From positions 248,001 to 312,000 of the forward strand of contig VJWN01000031.1 in NCBI GenBank assembly GCA_007644065.1: DNA of 64,000 nt, in the 5' to 3' direction. Each line of letters opens with the position of its first letter. Position 1 is the first letter of the stretch. The position numbers were made by a program, and so were the translations under genes. A model generated the notes under the pieces. That model made no database searches and was not told the DNA's origin. It saw only the letters and a list, made by a program, of their open reading frames with translations. The DNA is from Margaritispora aquatica. Lineage: Eukaryota > Ascomycota > Leotiomycetes > Helotiales > Discinellaceae. This document shows, piece by piece, positions 12,163-23,999 of the stretch.

Positions 12163-14588
12163 ATGGCGATTGTTCCACCTTTGAGCCAAGGATGGGGTTA
12201 TGGTATTGTTCTTGGTTTGGGAGCTGTGTTTGCCCTTGGAATGGTGAGCGAGCGATTCGTGGATTCTTGGATCCTTGGATCATCTTGAAAATGGAGTCCC
12301 AAGAAACTAACACCACACTAGATCTTGACAACATGGGTTTTGAAGCGCTACAATCGAGAGCTTCAGACTTCGGAAATGTTCAGTACTGCAGGTAGAACTG
12401 TCAAATCTGGTTTGGTTGCCTCGGCTGTCGTTTCTTCCTGGACTTGGGCTGCGACTCTCTTGCAGAGTTCCAGTGTCGCTTACAATTATGGTGTTTCGGG
12501 ACCATTCTGGTAATTGTCCTCCCCAGCTTGAAATGAAGATATACTCATATTCGCGACAGGTATGCGAGCGGTGCAACTGTGCAAATCTTGCTTTTTGCAA
12601 CCATTGCCATTGAGTTGAAGAGACGCGCCCCCAATGCTCACGTGAGTGTGCCAATTCTCAAAACACTTTACGGACAAAAACTCACATCTCACAGACCTTC
12701 CTTGAAGTCATTCACGCCCGTTATGGCACCGCGACCCATTGCGTGTTTATCGTTTTCGGTCTACTGACGAACATCCTCGTGACGGCTATGCTGCTCACTG
12801 GAGGCTCAGCCGTCATCACCTCGCTTACAGGAATGCCAACAGCTGCGGCTTGTTTCCTGCTGCCTTTGGGTGTCATTATCTACACCATGTTCGGAGGTAT
12901 CAAAGCTACGTTTTTGACTGATTACGTGCATACTGTCATTTTGCTCATCATCATCCTCATTTTCGCCTTTACTACATACGCCACAAGCGACACTCTCGGT
13001 TCTCCACGAGCAGTCTACGATTTACTCACCGAAGCTGCTGCGAGACACCCAGTTGAAGGCAATAGCGAGGGGAGTTATTTGACCATGCGCAGCAAGGAGG
13101 GAGCTATCTTCTTTGTCATCAACATTGTTGGTAACTTCGGAACTGTCTTTTGCGACAACGGATACTACAACAAGGTACGTAGTGTTTTTATCATCAAGCG
13201 ACCTTTCGCTAACGAAATATAAATAGGCTATTGCAGCTTCCCCTGTCCATGCTCTCCCAGGTTATATCATGGGAGGACTCTCTTGGTTCGCCATCCCCGT
13301 AAGTCCCACCCCACCTCCCCACCATCCCCAACTTACAAAGACTAACACTCCCCAGTGGCTCTGCGCAACAACCATGGGTCTCGCCGCCCTCGCCCTCGAG
13401 ACCAACCCCGCCTTCCCCACCTTCCCTCTCCGTATGTCCGCCGACGATGTCTCCGCTGGTCTCGTCGTGCCTTACGCAGCCGTCGCCCTCCTCGGCCAAG
13501 GCGGCGCAGTCTGCACACTCCTCATCGTCTTCATGGCCGTGACATCCGCGTCGTCCTCAGAACTCATCGCCGTATCCTCGATCTTCACATACGACATCTA
13601 CCAAACCTACATCAAGCCTGATGCCTCTGGAAAGCGTCTGATCTACATGTCTCACACGATGGTCATCGGATTCGGCTTCATCATGGCTGCTTTCTCAACT
13701 GGTTTGCATTACGCCGGTATTAGCATGGGCTATCTATATCTCTTGATGGGTGTCATTATCTCTTCTGCTGTCCTGCCAGCTACTTTGACATTGATGTGGA
13801 AGCGTCAGAATAAATGGGCTGCTATGCTTAGTCCACCCTTGGGACTCTGCTGCTCCCTCATTGCCTGGCTCGTGACAGCCAAGAAGGAGGGTGGAGAGCT
13901 CACTGTTGCGACGACGGGTGCCAATAACCCTATGTTGGCAGGGAATGTGGTGGCATTACTCTCACCTTTGATCTTCGTACCTTTGTTGACTTTCGTCCTT
14001 GGAGCCGGTAAGTCTTTTGTCCCAATCTTCCCTACTCGTAGCGTTTTGAAACGGAAATTAACACAAGCCCCAGATAACTACGACTGGCAATCCATGCTCG
14101 CGATCCGCAAAGGCGACGACACCGACCTCGCCTCCGCCGCCGGCATTGACCTCGAAGTGACAGTAGGCGGCCACGTGCAATCCGCCTCCGAAGAAGCCGC
14201 CGAGCAAGCCAAACTCACGCGCGCCTCTCTCATCGCCAAGTCCATGACCGTGATCCTGACGCTCGCCCTGCTGGTCCTCTGGCCCATGCCCCTGTACGGC
14301 ACAGGCTACGTGTTCAGCGAGAAGTTCTTTACAGGGTGGGTGGTGGTCGGCATCCTCTGGCTGTTCGTGTCGCTGTTCTGCGTCGGCTTGTATCCGCTCT
14401 GGGAGGGCCGCAAGAGCTTGGGCCACACCTTCAAGAGCATCTTCTTGGATATCACGGGCAAGCGCAAGCCCGGCGCTAGTCAGCGTCATGCCGTGGAGAT
14501 TGTCGAGGGCAAGGACGGTGGCAGCGCGAGCGAGATGCACTCTCCGCATGCGAAGAGCATTGCGGAGGATGTGGTGGAGAAGTCTTGA
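12163..14588 (+). CDS. DUR3: Urea transporter, Dur3 type (sodium:solute symporter family)
   Basis: Plasma-membrane, proton-coupled urea importer of the SSS family; yeast Dur3 also carries polyamines. Seven exons (12163..12243, 12322..12509, 12560..12641, 12695..13174, 13227..13298, 13356..14007, 14074..14588) join in frame to 689 residues, the usual length. Introns have GTGAGT/GTAAGT-like donors. Diagnostic blocks include '[20 protein letters not shown]', '[16 protein letters not shown]', '[19 protein letters not shown]' and '[20 protein letters not shown]'. About fifteen hydrophobic segments are spread along the protein, with a hydrophilic C-terminal tail. It diverges from the urea amidolyase gene, so uptake and breakdown genes are adjacent. 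In yeast the two are unlinked. The start is the first ATG before the first membrane segment. Confidence 0.95.
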
Positions 14589-15388
14589 GTGTGTGATGAT
14601 GATGATGGTTATGGGTGATGGAGAAGCGAAAGCTGAGACCTTTTGCTTGAGGAGCTGGTGCCGTGGCTCGCTTGACTTTCTCCTGAAGTACAAGTACGAA
14701 TGTGCTTTGCTAGGTTCTGTGTTGTTTGCGCGAGTTTGGATTCGTTGGATGTGCTGGTCATGATTTCGTTTAATTTCCCTGTAATTTGTCAGATGGCGGC
14801 TTGGAAGCGTCTAGTACATGTCGTCGGTATACCAGGCTGGGCAGGCTTGCAGTAGTATGTGTGGACAGTCGTTTCAGTATCTATGCCCCCTGTTTCTGCA
14901 GAGTAGCGTTATGACATATATACATGCAAGATGGTCTTTGTCAGTTTTCCTTCCCGTGTCTACAACAGGGAAGAAAGGTATATGTGATTGTAAATTCATC
15001 GTGATAGAATATTTTGATGCACTGCTGTACTAGGCTAGGGTATCTGTGATTTCAATAAATCTGTAGCGATACTATGTCAATAAACCCATAGGCGAGATTC
15101 ATCCTATTTAATGCACGTCATTGGATGATTTGCAATTCAACTTGATTTAACTCAACCTCGACTCAACTCAGCCCCAATCCAAGTAAATATTTAACAGAGT
15201 CAATCGCGGTCACTCATACACACACACACACGGAATATACTCTTACACATTAGATCACATATTCTCAACTATGACATACCATCAATCAGCAAACATCTAA
15301 GAAAACCCACATATCAAGGTAGGGTATACATTGATATCATATAATTTTCGCCGTAGCCGTCCCAGCCAAATACATTCGTTCGAGCTAT
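14589..15388. other. Spacer between convergent genes, with a (CA)n tract
   Basis: Lies between the stop codons of the urea transporter and the DUF2985 gene and should hold both 3' untranslated regions. It contains a short CA microsatellite at about 15218-15231. No gene seen. Confidence 0.6.
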
Positions 15389-17637
15389 CTACGAGCGATC
15401 AAAATCCGCCTTCCGAAAGAACCCCAACACTTTCTGTCCCTTACTCTGCTCCGGCCCTTGAGTCGCACCCACAGTACCCTGACCACCACCACCAACACCG
15501 ACACCACTCCCGACCTCTTTTCTTCTCACCTGAGCTTTCCCCGGCCTCCTCGGCTCTTCGCTCAACGTATCCAGCTCCACGGCACTTCTCGACTTATTCT
15601 TCCTATCGACACTGGCGCTCGATTTCGAGGCGTCGATGCCGGCGGTACTACCCCTCATTTCGCGCGGTAAACTGGGCTGGCGATGATCGACGCCCTTGCC
15701 CAGGAGAGTTTTCGGCAACACAGCGACGCTCTTCCAGCTACGCTTGATGTCCTCGTTTTCCTTCTCCTCCTTCTCCTTCTTCTCCATCTCGATCCGTCGC
15801 TTCTCGTGCTCGCTCAGGTCGCCCCTCTGGAACTTCCTCTCTCTGATTTCCTCGATCGCTTCGGACGTTAATTCCTGCCGCATCAGGCGCTCCACGACCT
15901 CGTGTTTCCGCGTTCGCTTGTCGCCTTGTGAGATCAGCACCCCGCCGAGGATGTTGCATGTGATGGAGAAGCACAAGATGACCGTTGTGAGTGCAAATGG
16001 ACGTGTCTTGTAGTCTATTCCCCATGTGCACGCTCCGAGCGTGATCTGTAGGCACGAATGCAGATCTAGTAGCAGCACTACCGCAACGAGGAGTTTGAGA
16101 GGGAAGGCGTAATGCGTCTCCGTCTCGTGCGGCTTGTAGAAGGTGTGCGATTTGGCGAATTTGCGGGCGTGGTAGTCGAGTTTCGCTTGCTGCTCGGGTG
16201 TTAAGACGGAGTATTCGTATGCGCTTGGGTCAGATGCTTTGGCGCGCGAGAGGATCCGGGAGGCGTAGCGGGCTGGTATATGTGGTGATATGCGTTTTGC
16301 CCAGGTCGAGGGCATTTTTCGGGCAATTTGGCTCTCGAGATCGACATGTGCAGGTTGGGGATGCACTTCGGGGAGGTCGTTGCGGTCTTGCAGGTTGGGC
16401 AGGCCGAGATTGGAACGTTTTCGCCAGGTGAGTCGGTGGTAGTAGGCGATGTGTAGCATGTGGTAGGTGTCTACTGCGCGGAAGGGAGCGAGACCGTCGC
16501 CGATTATGGCGAAGAGGGCTACGAGCACATTGTCGACTACGTTGATTACGTAGGATTGGCGAGAGCCGAGCGAGATCCAACCGATTAGGAAGAAGACCCA
16601 TGCAGCGCCGAAGAGGGTGATTAGGGTGGCGTAGACGGTTATAAAGAGGCCGAATGCTGAGCGTATGTTAGAGTGTGTGATAAGAAGGGAGAGTGAGGTG
16701 GAGAGAGTATAACTCCAGTTGGGAGATTGAAAAGGAGAGAATGAAAACTTACGACGCCGCACGTATTGCTTAAAACCCTTCATCGACCTCTTAAATTTCG
16801 CACGTTTAGAATGCAACTGATGCCTGACCATATCATCCAACTCCTCTTTCTCATCCGTTGACCAACCTTCCAACTTCTCATCATCAGGTAGAACAGCGAA
16901 TTCGAAGTTACTCGGTGTTGCTAGCTTATCTTTGGCTGAGATCTTGATGTTCTTGAGTAATGTTTTGAGTTTATTGACCATGCGTGCGTCTTTGGCGGAT
17001 TCGGAGATTCGGTAGGTTGGGCGTCGGTTGACGAATCTGCCGAGTTGAGGGACGAAGAGCGAGTTTTGCACGTTGGTGAGAGTGGAAAGAGTGGCTACTT
17101 CGGGGTCTGTGGAGTGTTAGCTTGAGAATTGAGTGTGGATGAGGGAGCGGGAGAATGTGTGAATTGTTGAAGGAGAACATGTTGGAGATAGAGGCATCGT
17201 GAGAGAGTTTTTGAGAGTTTTTGAGAGATTGTATCAAAGGTGAACAGAGAATGCGAGAGCAATTCTGACAGATGATGAAATAAGCATCGCATACCCATGA
17301 CATCCAACAAATCAATCGTCTCGGTATCATCCTCGGTATCATTATCAGACCTCCTATATTGAGGATTCGACTCTTTGCGTGTAAACAAACTCTTGAAGCG
17401 ATTGGCATAAGTGTCTGGTTTCGCTGGTATGGGCTCTGCTTTGGTCGCGAAGTCTTGGTTTTGCGTTCGGCCATTGTTACTGGTGTTGGTGTTGGATTCT
17501 CGATATATTCGAATACTTGGCTGTTGTGATGAGCCGAGTGCAGATTTGACTTTTCTTCCTAGCGCGGCGATGGGATTGTCTGCTGTTTCTGGAGGAGGTG
17601 GAGGAGGGAGAGGTTTGGAAGCGTATGGTTGAGACAT
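15389..17637 (-). CDS. DUF2985-type integral membrane protein
   Basis: Predicted fungal membrane protein of unknown function. Exons 17295..17637, 16753..17106 and 15389..16656 join in frame to 654 residues; intron branch points GCTAAC and CTAAC are visible. The N-terminus is proline-rich and basic, followed by a soluble region (about 110-230). The family core follows: 'LITLFGAAWVFFLIGW' as a membrane segment, then 'INVVDNVLVALFAIIGDGL' and 'APFRAVDTYHMLHIAYY'. Further membrane segments lie near 'LLVAVVLLLDLHSCLQI' and 'LTTVILCFSITCNILGGVLI'. The C-terminal 150 residues are a charged, low-complexity tail ending in a Gly-rich stretch. The assignment to DUF2985 (PF11204) is from memory of conserved motifs. 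No catalytic motif is apparent. Confidence 0.85.
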
Positions 17638-18770
17638 GGCGATGGTGTTTAGGAAGTGGATGGGACAAAGATTGGTACGTGTCCCATGGATATCGGGGTT
17701 GGAATTCGGGTTGATGGGAGTAAAGAAATATCAACTAAGAAACAATGGTATATAGTTGACTCTAGTGTCAATGGATCTCAAGACTCCAATCGTGACTCTA
17801 ACTGAGAAGACGAAATGTAAAGACTTGAGAGAGATACAAAGAGAGAAGACACTTAATTGAAGCTGTACCAAAAAAAGATGTTGGATATCCCCAAGATCTG
17901 ATAGCAAAAAGCACACTAGTACTTGGCAAGGAAGTGAAGGATTTCCAGGATCTTGGCCTTGATTTTGACAGATCTTGGCAGGGCAGTACAGTATAGTATA
18001 GATAGCTGTGGTAGGATAGGACAATCCAAGTATTTGAATGGTACCGATGTCATCCTGCATACAGTTTGATACTTTGATACTTTGATACTTGAGGTTTGAG
18101 GTTTGAGGTTTGAAGAATATAATGTATCGATATCATCTTGATGTTTTTGTTTTTGTTTTTGTATTTGTATTTATATTTATTCGTTTCGAATGTCAACATT
18201 GATTCAGGGTCCAGTTTGTTGATTTATTTATGTTGGGGGGTGATGTCATCGGCAGGGGACTTCTATGCTTCGTCAATTATGTGTCATCATCAGATTCCAT
18301 CATTCACATGCAAAGACATACCTTACCTTATTTGAGCATAATTATACACGTGATAGATGAGCACGTGGTAGAGTACAGTCCCTAAGGTACTGTACAGTAT
18401 GTACCTAGTCTAGTACCAAAGGAAGGCATAAGGCAGATCCCACTAGCGGCCACATACCCAATCGGATTCCAAGAACCGAGACCAACCAGGGGGAAGCAAT
18501 GGAAGAGAGGGAAAGAGCTGGAATTTACCGAGGTTTGTGCATGAAATGGCTTGGGCTTGGTTGGGGATGGGGATGGCTTGAAAGATGATCGAGATCCTGC
18601 ATCCTTCAGCTTACAACCTACAACCTACAACCTACAACCTACAACGAAACTATCATCTCAACGGCAACCACAACAACATAAACAACTATCTGATATATCT
18701 TATATCCAACAACTCTTTCTCTACACTCATCTCCAATACCAACAAACAATCAACAATCAATACATGCAAA
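17638..18770. promoter_or_regulatory. Divergent promoter region with simple repeats
   Basis: This 1.1-kb spacer lies between the starts of the DUF2985 and lipase-like genes. It holds tandem TTTGATAC and GAGGTTT units at 18068-18112, a T-rich run at 18138-18180 and four CTACAAC units at 18612-18645 shortly upstream of the lipase-like start. No gene seen. Confidence 0.5.
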
Positions 18771-19883
18771 ATGGTGAAAATAGTAGAAGGAACTCATGTT
18801 ATTGGGGATATGTCCCTCTTCACCAAGTCCTGGCTGGTACGTGTTCGGTGTTCTGTCCTACCTCGAAAGAAACAACATCAGCTAACTATATATCTTCACA
18901 CGTAGCCCGAGGGTGAGTCTTGTGCGGTTGTGATCTTCATTCATGGCTTCGATGATCATATTGATCGATACTATGAGCTTTTCCCAGTAAGTCATCCGTC
19001 TCCCGTTTATGCCTATATCACATGAGCCAAGATATATCACACTTCTTCCATTCCATATACTACATGCCTACCATAAACTCCACTTCAACTCCTCAAAACG
19101 CGCAGCACTAACAAACCCACCTAGACTCTCGCCTCGCGCGGTATCACTGTCCACGGCTTCGACCAACGTGGCTGGGGCCGTTCTGCGCACAAATCATCCG
19201 AGGAAGGCAACACAGGTCCAACCACACTCGTGACATCTGACATTGTCTCATTCATCAAGTCCCACCTCCCCACTCCCAACTCCATCCCGCTCTTTGTGAT
19301 GGGTCACTCCATGGGCGGCGGGGAAGCGCTCATCCTCGCCAGCGATCCGCACTACGCGGAACTGATGTCCTCCATCCGGGGCTGGATCCTCGAATCCCCT
19401 TTCATCGCCTTCCCCACCGGCCACACGCCCAGCGGATTCACCGTGTTCACCGGAAGACTGGCTGGCAAACTCTTCCCGCACCTGAAGCGCCCTTCCGCGC
19501 TTCCGGCCGAGAACCTGACGCGTGATCCGGAAGTGGTGAAATCCATCCACGAGGACAAACTCTTGCGTGGCTACGGGACACTCGAGGGACTGTCCGGGAT
19601 GTTGGACCGCACGCATGATTTGAATTCCGGGACCGCGAAGCTGAACCCGGGCGTGAAGAGTATCTGGATCGGACACGGGACGGCGGATAAGGGCACGAGT
19701 TATGAGGAGAGCAAGAAGTGGTTTGATAGACAAGTTGGAGTGGAGGATAAGTTCTTCAGGACGTATGAGGGCGCGTATCATCAGTTGCATTCCGATACTA
19801 AGGAGTTGAGAGTGATATTTGCAAAGGATGTGGGGGATTGGATTTTGGAGCGGGTGGGGACGGAGAGGGCTAGTAAGTTGTGA
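18771..19883 (+). CDS. Alpha/beta hydrolase, monoacylglycerol-lipase-like
   Basis: Serine hydrolase of the monoacylglycerol lipase / 'serine aminopeptidase S33' group (yeast Yju3 relatives), which usually splits monoacylglycerols to glycerol and fatty acid. Exons 18771..18836, 18906..18986 and 19125..19883 give 301 residues in frame. Visible motifs are the oxyanion-side 'IFIHGFDDH', 'GFDQRGWGRS', the nucleophile elbow G-H-S111-M-G, the acid region 'IGHGTADKGTSY', and the histidine in 'YEGAYHQLHSD'. There is no signal peptide, so a cytosolic or lipid-droplet location is likely. The start is the first ATG in frame with exon 2 after a strong GTACGT donor. The family is secure; the substrate is an inference. 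Confidence 0.88.
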
Positions 19884-20222
19884 GTGGTGAATGCTTTTGT
19901 GTTGGAGAGGGGGGAGGCGGGGGTGGGTAGGATGGGATGTAATGATCGTGGAAATGGAATCTGATCTTCAGCAACAGTGAGCAATTGCGATGGATGTAAT
20001 GGATGTGGAGCGAACAGGGGCTATCTCTTGTAGGAGGAGTTGGCGTTGGACTGAACCGAACTGATCTATAATAACCTCAAAATTGCCATCAATTCGACAA
20101 ATACAATCTGTTTTTACACACAAACATAATCATGACATTGGCTGGGTATCATTACTTTAAGAATTCCCATCACCCAGATACACCAACACAGCACATCATA
20201 TCCCTCTCATCCCCTCTCCTTC
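19884..20222. other. Short spacer between convergent genes
   Basis: A 339-base stretch between the stop codons of the lipase-like gene and the ClpP gene; presumably 3' untranslated sequence of both. Nothing else seen. Confidence 0.6.
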
Positions 20223-21109
20223 CTACGAACTCCCACCCTTCTTCTCTGCCCCCGCATCCTCATCTACCTCCCTCCTCACCAACACCCGATCCACAATCCC
20301 CATCTCGACCGCCTCCTCCGCAGACAAAAACCGATCCCGTTCCATCATCTCCTCAATCTTCTCGAGCGCCATCTCCCCACCCCCAGCAGGCGTCAAATGC
20401 CTCCGGTAAATCTCATTCAACCTCCCCCGCACCCGCAGGATCTCCTTGGCATGAATGGCGATATCGCTCGCTTGGCCACTATACCCGCCGCTCGGCTGAT
20501 GGACCATAACGCTGCTGTTCGGGAGGCAGAACCGCTTGCCCTTCTCGCCGCCACACAGCAGCAGCGAGCCCATGGACGCCGCTTGCCCCAGGCACACCGT
20601 CGACACCGGCGAGCGGATGTACGTCATGGTGTCGTAGATGGCGAGGCCGGCCGTCACGGACCCGCCCGGCGAGTTGATGTACAGCGTGATGGGCGTCGTG
20701 GGGGCGTCGGATTCGAGGTACAGGAGCTGCGCGACGATGGCGGCGGACAGGGTGCTGGTTACTTCGCCGGAGAGGTAGATGATGCGCTCCGTGAGCAGCT
20801 TGGAGAAGATGTCGGATTGGCGGTAGCCTCCTCCCTGAGCGACAGTGTTAGCATTGTCTTTTGATTCATGGGCTGTAGCTGTAGCTGTAGCTTTGCTAGG
20901 AGGGGAGGGGGAGGAGGGGCATAGCTACGTACTATTGTCTCTGTGATGAAGGGCATGGGCGTCCATGCTTGTGGAGGGGACGCATAGGAATTGGCGTTGG
21001 AATTGGCATTGACATTGCCATTGCTGTGTGCTGCGCTCGCAGAAAAGGCGCGCAGAGATTGTGTGAAGAAATTGCGACTAGGCGCTCGTAATAACCGTGT
21101 TGTGAACAT
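20223..21109 (-). CDS. clpP: Mitochondrial ATP-dependent Clp protease proteolytic subunit
   Basis: ClpP serine protease that with a ClpX-type unfoldase degrades matrix proteins. Yeasts such as S. cerevisiae lack it, while many filamentous fungi keep it. Exons 20933..21109 and 20223..20834 join to 262 residues. The 98-nt intron has a TGCTAAC branch point, and the join restores '[19 protein letters not shown]'. The N-terminal 45 residues are Arg/Ser/Ala/Asn-rich, a mitochondrial leader. The catalytic triad is visible as Ser146 (GQAASMGS), His171 (MVHQPSGG) and Asp226 ([11 protein letters not shown]). The structural motif '[19 protein letters not shown]' is intact. The tail is short and charged. 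It shares a 241-base promoter region with a divergent gene whose product also looks mitochondrial. Confidence 0.95.
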
Positions 21110-21350
21110 TGTGTGTGGTGTTGTGAGGTTGCACTCTCTCTATCTCAATTCCACTCTGAGATCTTGTGAGGTTGAGCGAGCACGGGGAGACGCGCATGAA
21201 AACGCGCTTCGGGTCCTAAATTTTTGACCGACGACCACTTTACCTCAACATTTGGACCTTGTGTTGCAGCAACAACGATAGTCTCGAAGAAGATATCCAA
21301 GAGTTCGGTGCAGGGAGAAAAGGCAAGAAAGAGAGAAATGTGCCAGTGTT
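21110..21350. promoter_or_regulatory. Short bidirectional promoter, ClpP / AT-hook-like gene
   Basis: Only 241 bases separate the two divergent start codons, so the two genes probably share promoter elements. I see no clear TATA box. Co-regulation is inferred from spacing only. Confidence 0.55.
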
Positions 21351-23462
21351 ATGCGACGATGCGTGATTCCGAGAGGTAGCAGCGCTGCACGATGGCGCCA
21401 GGCGGTAGGGCGGTGCTATTCTGATGCTGCAGAGAGACCAAGTACGGGTATGGGAGATGTCGCCAGGAAGGCTAAAGGGCGACCGAGGAAGGGTTCAGAG
21501 GGTGAGAGGGTGGAATCAGGATCTACTGGAGCTGGAACTGGACGGGATCCATCGGTGTTGATGGGAACTTATACGCCGCTCGTTGGGAAACTTGAGCCTG
21601 AGGTGTCGGCAAGGAGAGCGAGAGGAAGACCGAGGAGGATCAAAGGAGAGAGGACGGATGAGGATGATTTGCGTGGAAGGAGATCTGAGGGAGCTTTGTT
21701 GGATGGGATGGAGTCTATGAAGGCGGCTGAAGGAGAGGACACGAAACTGGATGTTGGTGCCGACAGATCAATGGGCAGAGTGAGGGCTGTGGGGAACGAT
21801 ATATCGGATACCACTCTATCGAATATCCAGCCTGGAATCCATGGACAGCCACCTACTTCGAGGACAGAGGATACTGGTGCTACTCGTCTCTTCACAAGTA
21901 TGTTCAAGCCAAAGCCAACCACGAATCTAGAACCACCAGTTTTCAAGACCAGAGGTCAGCCAAAGCAAGTCAAAACGAAGCCATGGAGCCTAGATGATAG
22001 GGAAGCTGGTTTGAAAGAGGGAGAAAGAACGACATATGGGAGAGAGGCGGGGAATTCAGCACCATCTGTGGTTGGCAATTTCAAGCCGATTCCTGTGTCA
22101 GAATCGACGAGAAAGTCACAAATACGCCCAATTGCAGAAGATATCAGGAATCCTGTCCCTACAACATATGAGCATCAACATATTTCAGAACCAACAGTAA
22201 ATACTCAATTACACCCAGTTGCTACAAACCCCAGATATCCTCCCCGTCCATCGAAACCACTCACCGACGAGACGTTCGCACCGCCCACCGACATGCTACC
22301 TCCACCCCGAGAGAAAGCACTCCCCATCTCACCACTCATGGACCCCGCATTCCACGCCGCCAAGGAAAAGTACAAGACTCGCAAAGGACCGCCAACCAAA
22401 GGTGCACCAGGTAGTCTCCATGCACGTCTAGCGAAAAATCCATATGCCCTCGCTCTAGCTACACCTATCCGCCAATGCGGAGTCACCGGATCACTGCTCC
22501 CGAGTTTCTTCCTGCAGGACTTCAATATGATGGCTCATCCCACAACGGGCGAACCATGGTATGTGCCCACCAGTTTGACGAAATATGAGGCGCCAAAGAT
22601 CAAAACCACCAAGAAGAAATCTAGACAAAATCCACCCTCTGAGGTTAACACCAATACACAAGAGGACGACCCAGTAGAACCGACTGCCAAACCAGGCAAG
22701 AAAATCGGCTACAACGCCTACACCCTCTCCTCCAGACACACCCTCGACCAAATGCAACTTAACAGATTCCACCCCGCCAAATGGGTGCCCCAGCGGATCC
22801 GGCGTCTCCCCGCCGCCAACCGAGTCGCCTCCAGTGCCAGCTTACGACCCGACATGGGAACCTTCATGATGTCGCTCTGGCGACGCCGGATCTCGGAGAG
22901 CTTGGTCCATGTCAAGAGCTTGAAGAAGGGGTATTTGGTGAATTGTACGGACTGGGAAGATGCGATGTCCAAGACGCAGGTGGGTGCGTTTCTATATGTT
23001 GGCGATAATGCCAAGGATCCGGGACAGTGGGCTACGGTTGATGTGCCCTGGGGGTTGGAGGGCAAGGGGGAGAGCAGGAAGGTGCCGGTTTATAATCTGA
23101 GGGTTTTACTTGGGGATGAGGTTTTGGAGGATTTGATGGGTCGTGTTGATGATGTGGTTGGAGGTGAGAGTGCGGAGAAGGGAATGGGAAAGCGGATTCT
23201 AGGCGGCGAGATCGTAGCCCTGAAAGATAAGAGGGTTACGCTTGATTTGCGGATGAAGCTTTGGAAGTTCAGAGGGTTCATGGCTGTTCCTGTGGCAGGG
23301 GAGGCGGAGCAGGAGTTGGTTTGGGGTGAGGATGAGGATGGAGATGATGAGTGGGATGATGAGGGCGATTATGAAGATGAGGATGAAGACGAGGATAAGG
23401 ACGACGAGGATGATTATAGGGATGAGGGGCCTGAGACTTCCAAGTTCGAACATCAGCGCTAA
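21351..23462 (+). CDS. Predicted mitochondrial protein with AT-hook-like motifs, function unknown
   Basis: A single exon of 703 codons. The N-terminus ('MRRCVIPRGSSAARWRQAV') is a typical arginine-rich mitochondrial leader. Two AT-hook-like cores follow ('KGRPRKG' near residue 45 and 'RGRPRRI' near residue 93), with a third weak copy ('RGQPKQV') near 200. Residues about 100-330 look disordered. The conserved-looking part starts near 348, with 'HARLAKNPYALALATPIRQC' and 'LLPSFFLQDFNMMAHP', and runs to about 660. The last 50 residues are an almost unbroken Asp/Glu tail. I do not recognise the family beyond a resemblance to conserved fungal proteins of unknown role. DNA binding in mitochondria is a guess from the motifs. 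Confidence 0.8.
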   Translation: MRRCVIPRGSSAARWRQAVGRCYSDAAERPSTGMGDVARKAKGRPRKGSEGERVESGSTGAGTGRDPSVLMGTYTPLVGKLEPEVSARRARGRPRRIKGERTDEDDLRGRRSEGALLDGMESMKAAEGEDTKLDVGADRSMGRVRAVGNDISDTTLSNIQPGIHGQPPTSRTEDTGATRLFTSMFKPKPTTNLEPPVFKTRGQPKQVKTKPWSLDDREAGLKEGERTTYGREAGNSAPSVVGNFKPIPVSESTRKSQIRPIAEDIRNPVPTTYEHQHISEPTVNTQLHPVATNPRYPPRPSKPLTDETFAPPTDMLPPPREKALPISPLMDPAFHAAKEKYKTRKGPPTKGAPGSLHARLAKNPYALALATPIRQCGVTGSLLPSFFLQDFNMMAHPTTGEPWYVPTSLTKYEAPKIKTTKKKSRQNPPSEVNTNTQEDDPVEPTAKPGKKIGYNAYTLSSRHTLDQMQLNRFHPAKWVPQRIRRLPAANRVASSASLRPDMGTFMMSLWRRRISESLVHVKSLKKGYLVNCTDWEDAMSKTQVGAFLYVGDNAKDPGQWATVDVPWGLEGKGESRKVPVYNLRVLLGDEVLEDLMGRVDDVVGGESAEKGMGKRILGGEIVALKDKRVTLDLRMKLWKFRGFMAVPVAGEAEQELVWGEDEDGDDEWDDEGDYEDEDEDEDKDDEDDYRDEGPETSKFEHQR

Positions 23463-23999
23463 AACGTAGACTATGGAATGTACCAGTATGTTTAATTAGA
23501 AACTGTGTGTACTTTAGGAGCATTGCTTAGATTGGGAGACATCTAATGCGGAACAAGTCCGAGCATAATTAGAGATGCAAAACCTCCCTCTCTGTGTAGG
23601 TTCATTGTCTGAGTAAAGCCTTGAATGGAGCACAAACCGGACACTAAAGCTAAGCAATGAGAAATCTCAACCGAGTTACCAACAAGGCCAAAAAGTAACT
23701 TCAATATTGATAAATCCATCAGGGTGTGAAAGAATTGGTTTGGTGAACGCTACATCCTAAGTGTCCTATCCTAAGTACCAACTGTTTCGGATACTTCTCA
23801 TGAGCTAGGACTTGATTCCTGAGGCCTTAATGTTATCATATAGCTCTTTATTTGGGCAGCGCAGCGTCTGTCTTCTATCATACACTAGTGCTCTATACTA
23901 TAAGTAGACGGTCTTGATGTACAGCTTGTTTCACAATAATCCATTCGACTACACACCACACCACACCACACCACGCACACTACAATTAACCCCAAATCA
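23463..23999. other. Spacer, 3' flank of two convergent genes
   Basis: 537 bases between convergent stop codons. At 23952-23974 there is a short run of CACAC(C/A) units. From about 23980 the sequence resembles the 3' flank of the paralog at 28418, which supports duplication of that gene. No gene seen. Confidence 0.55.
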
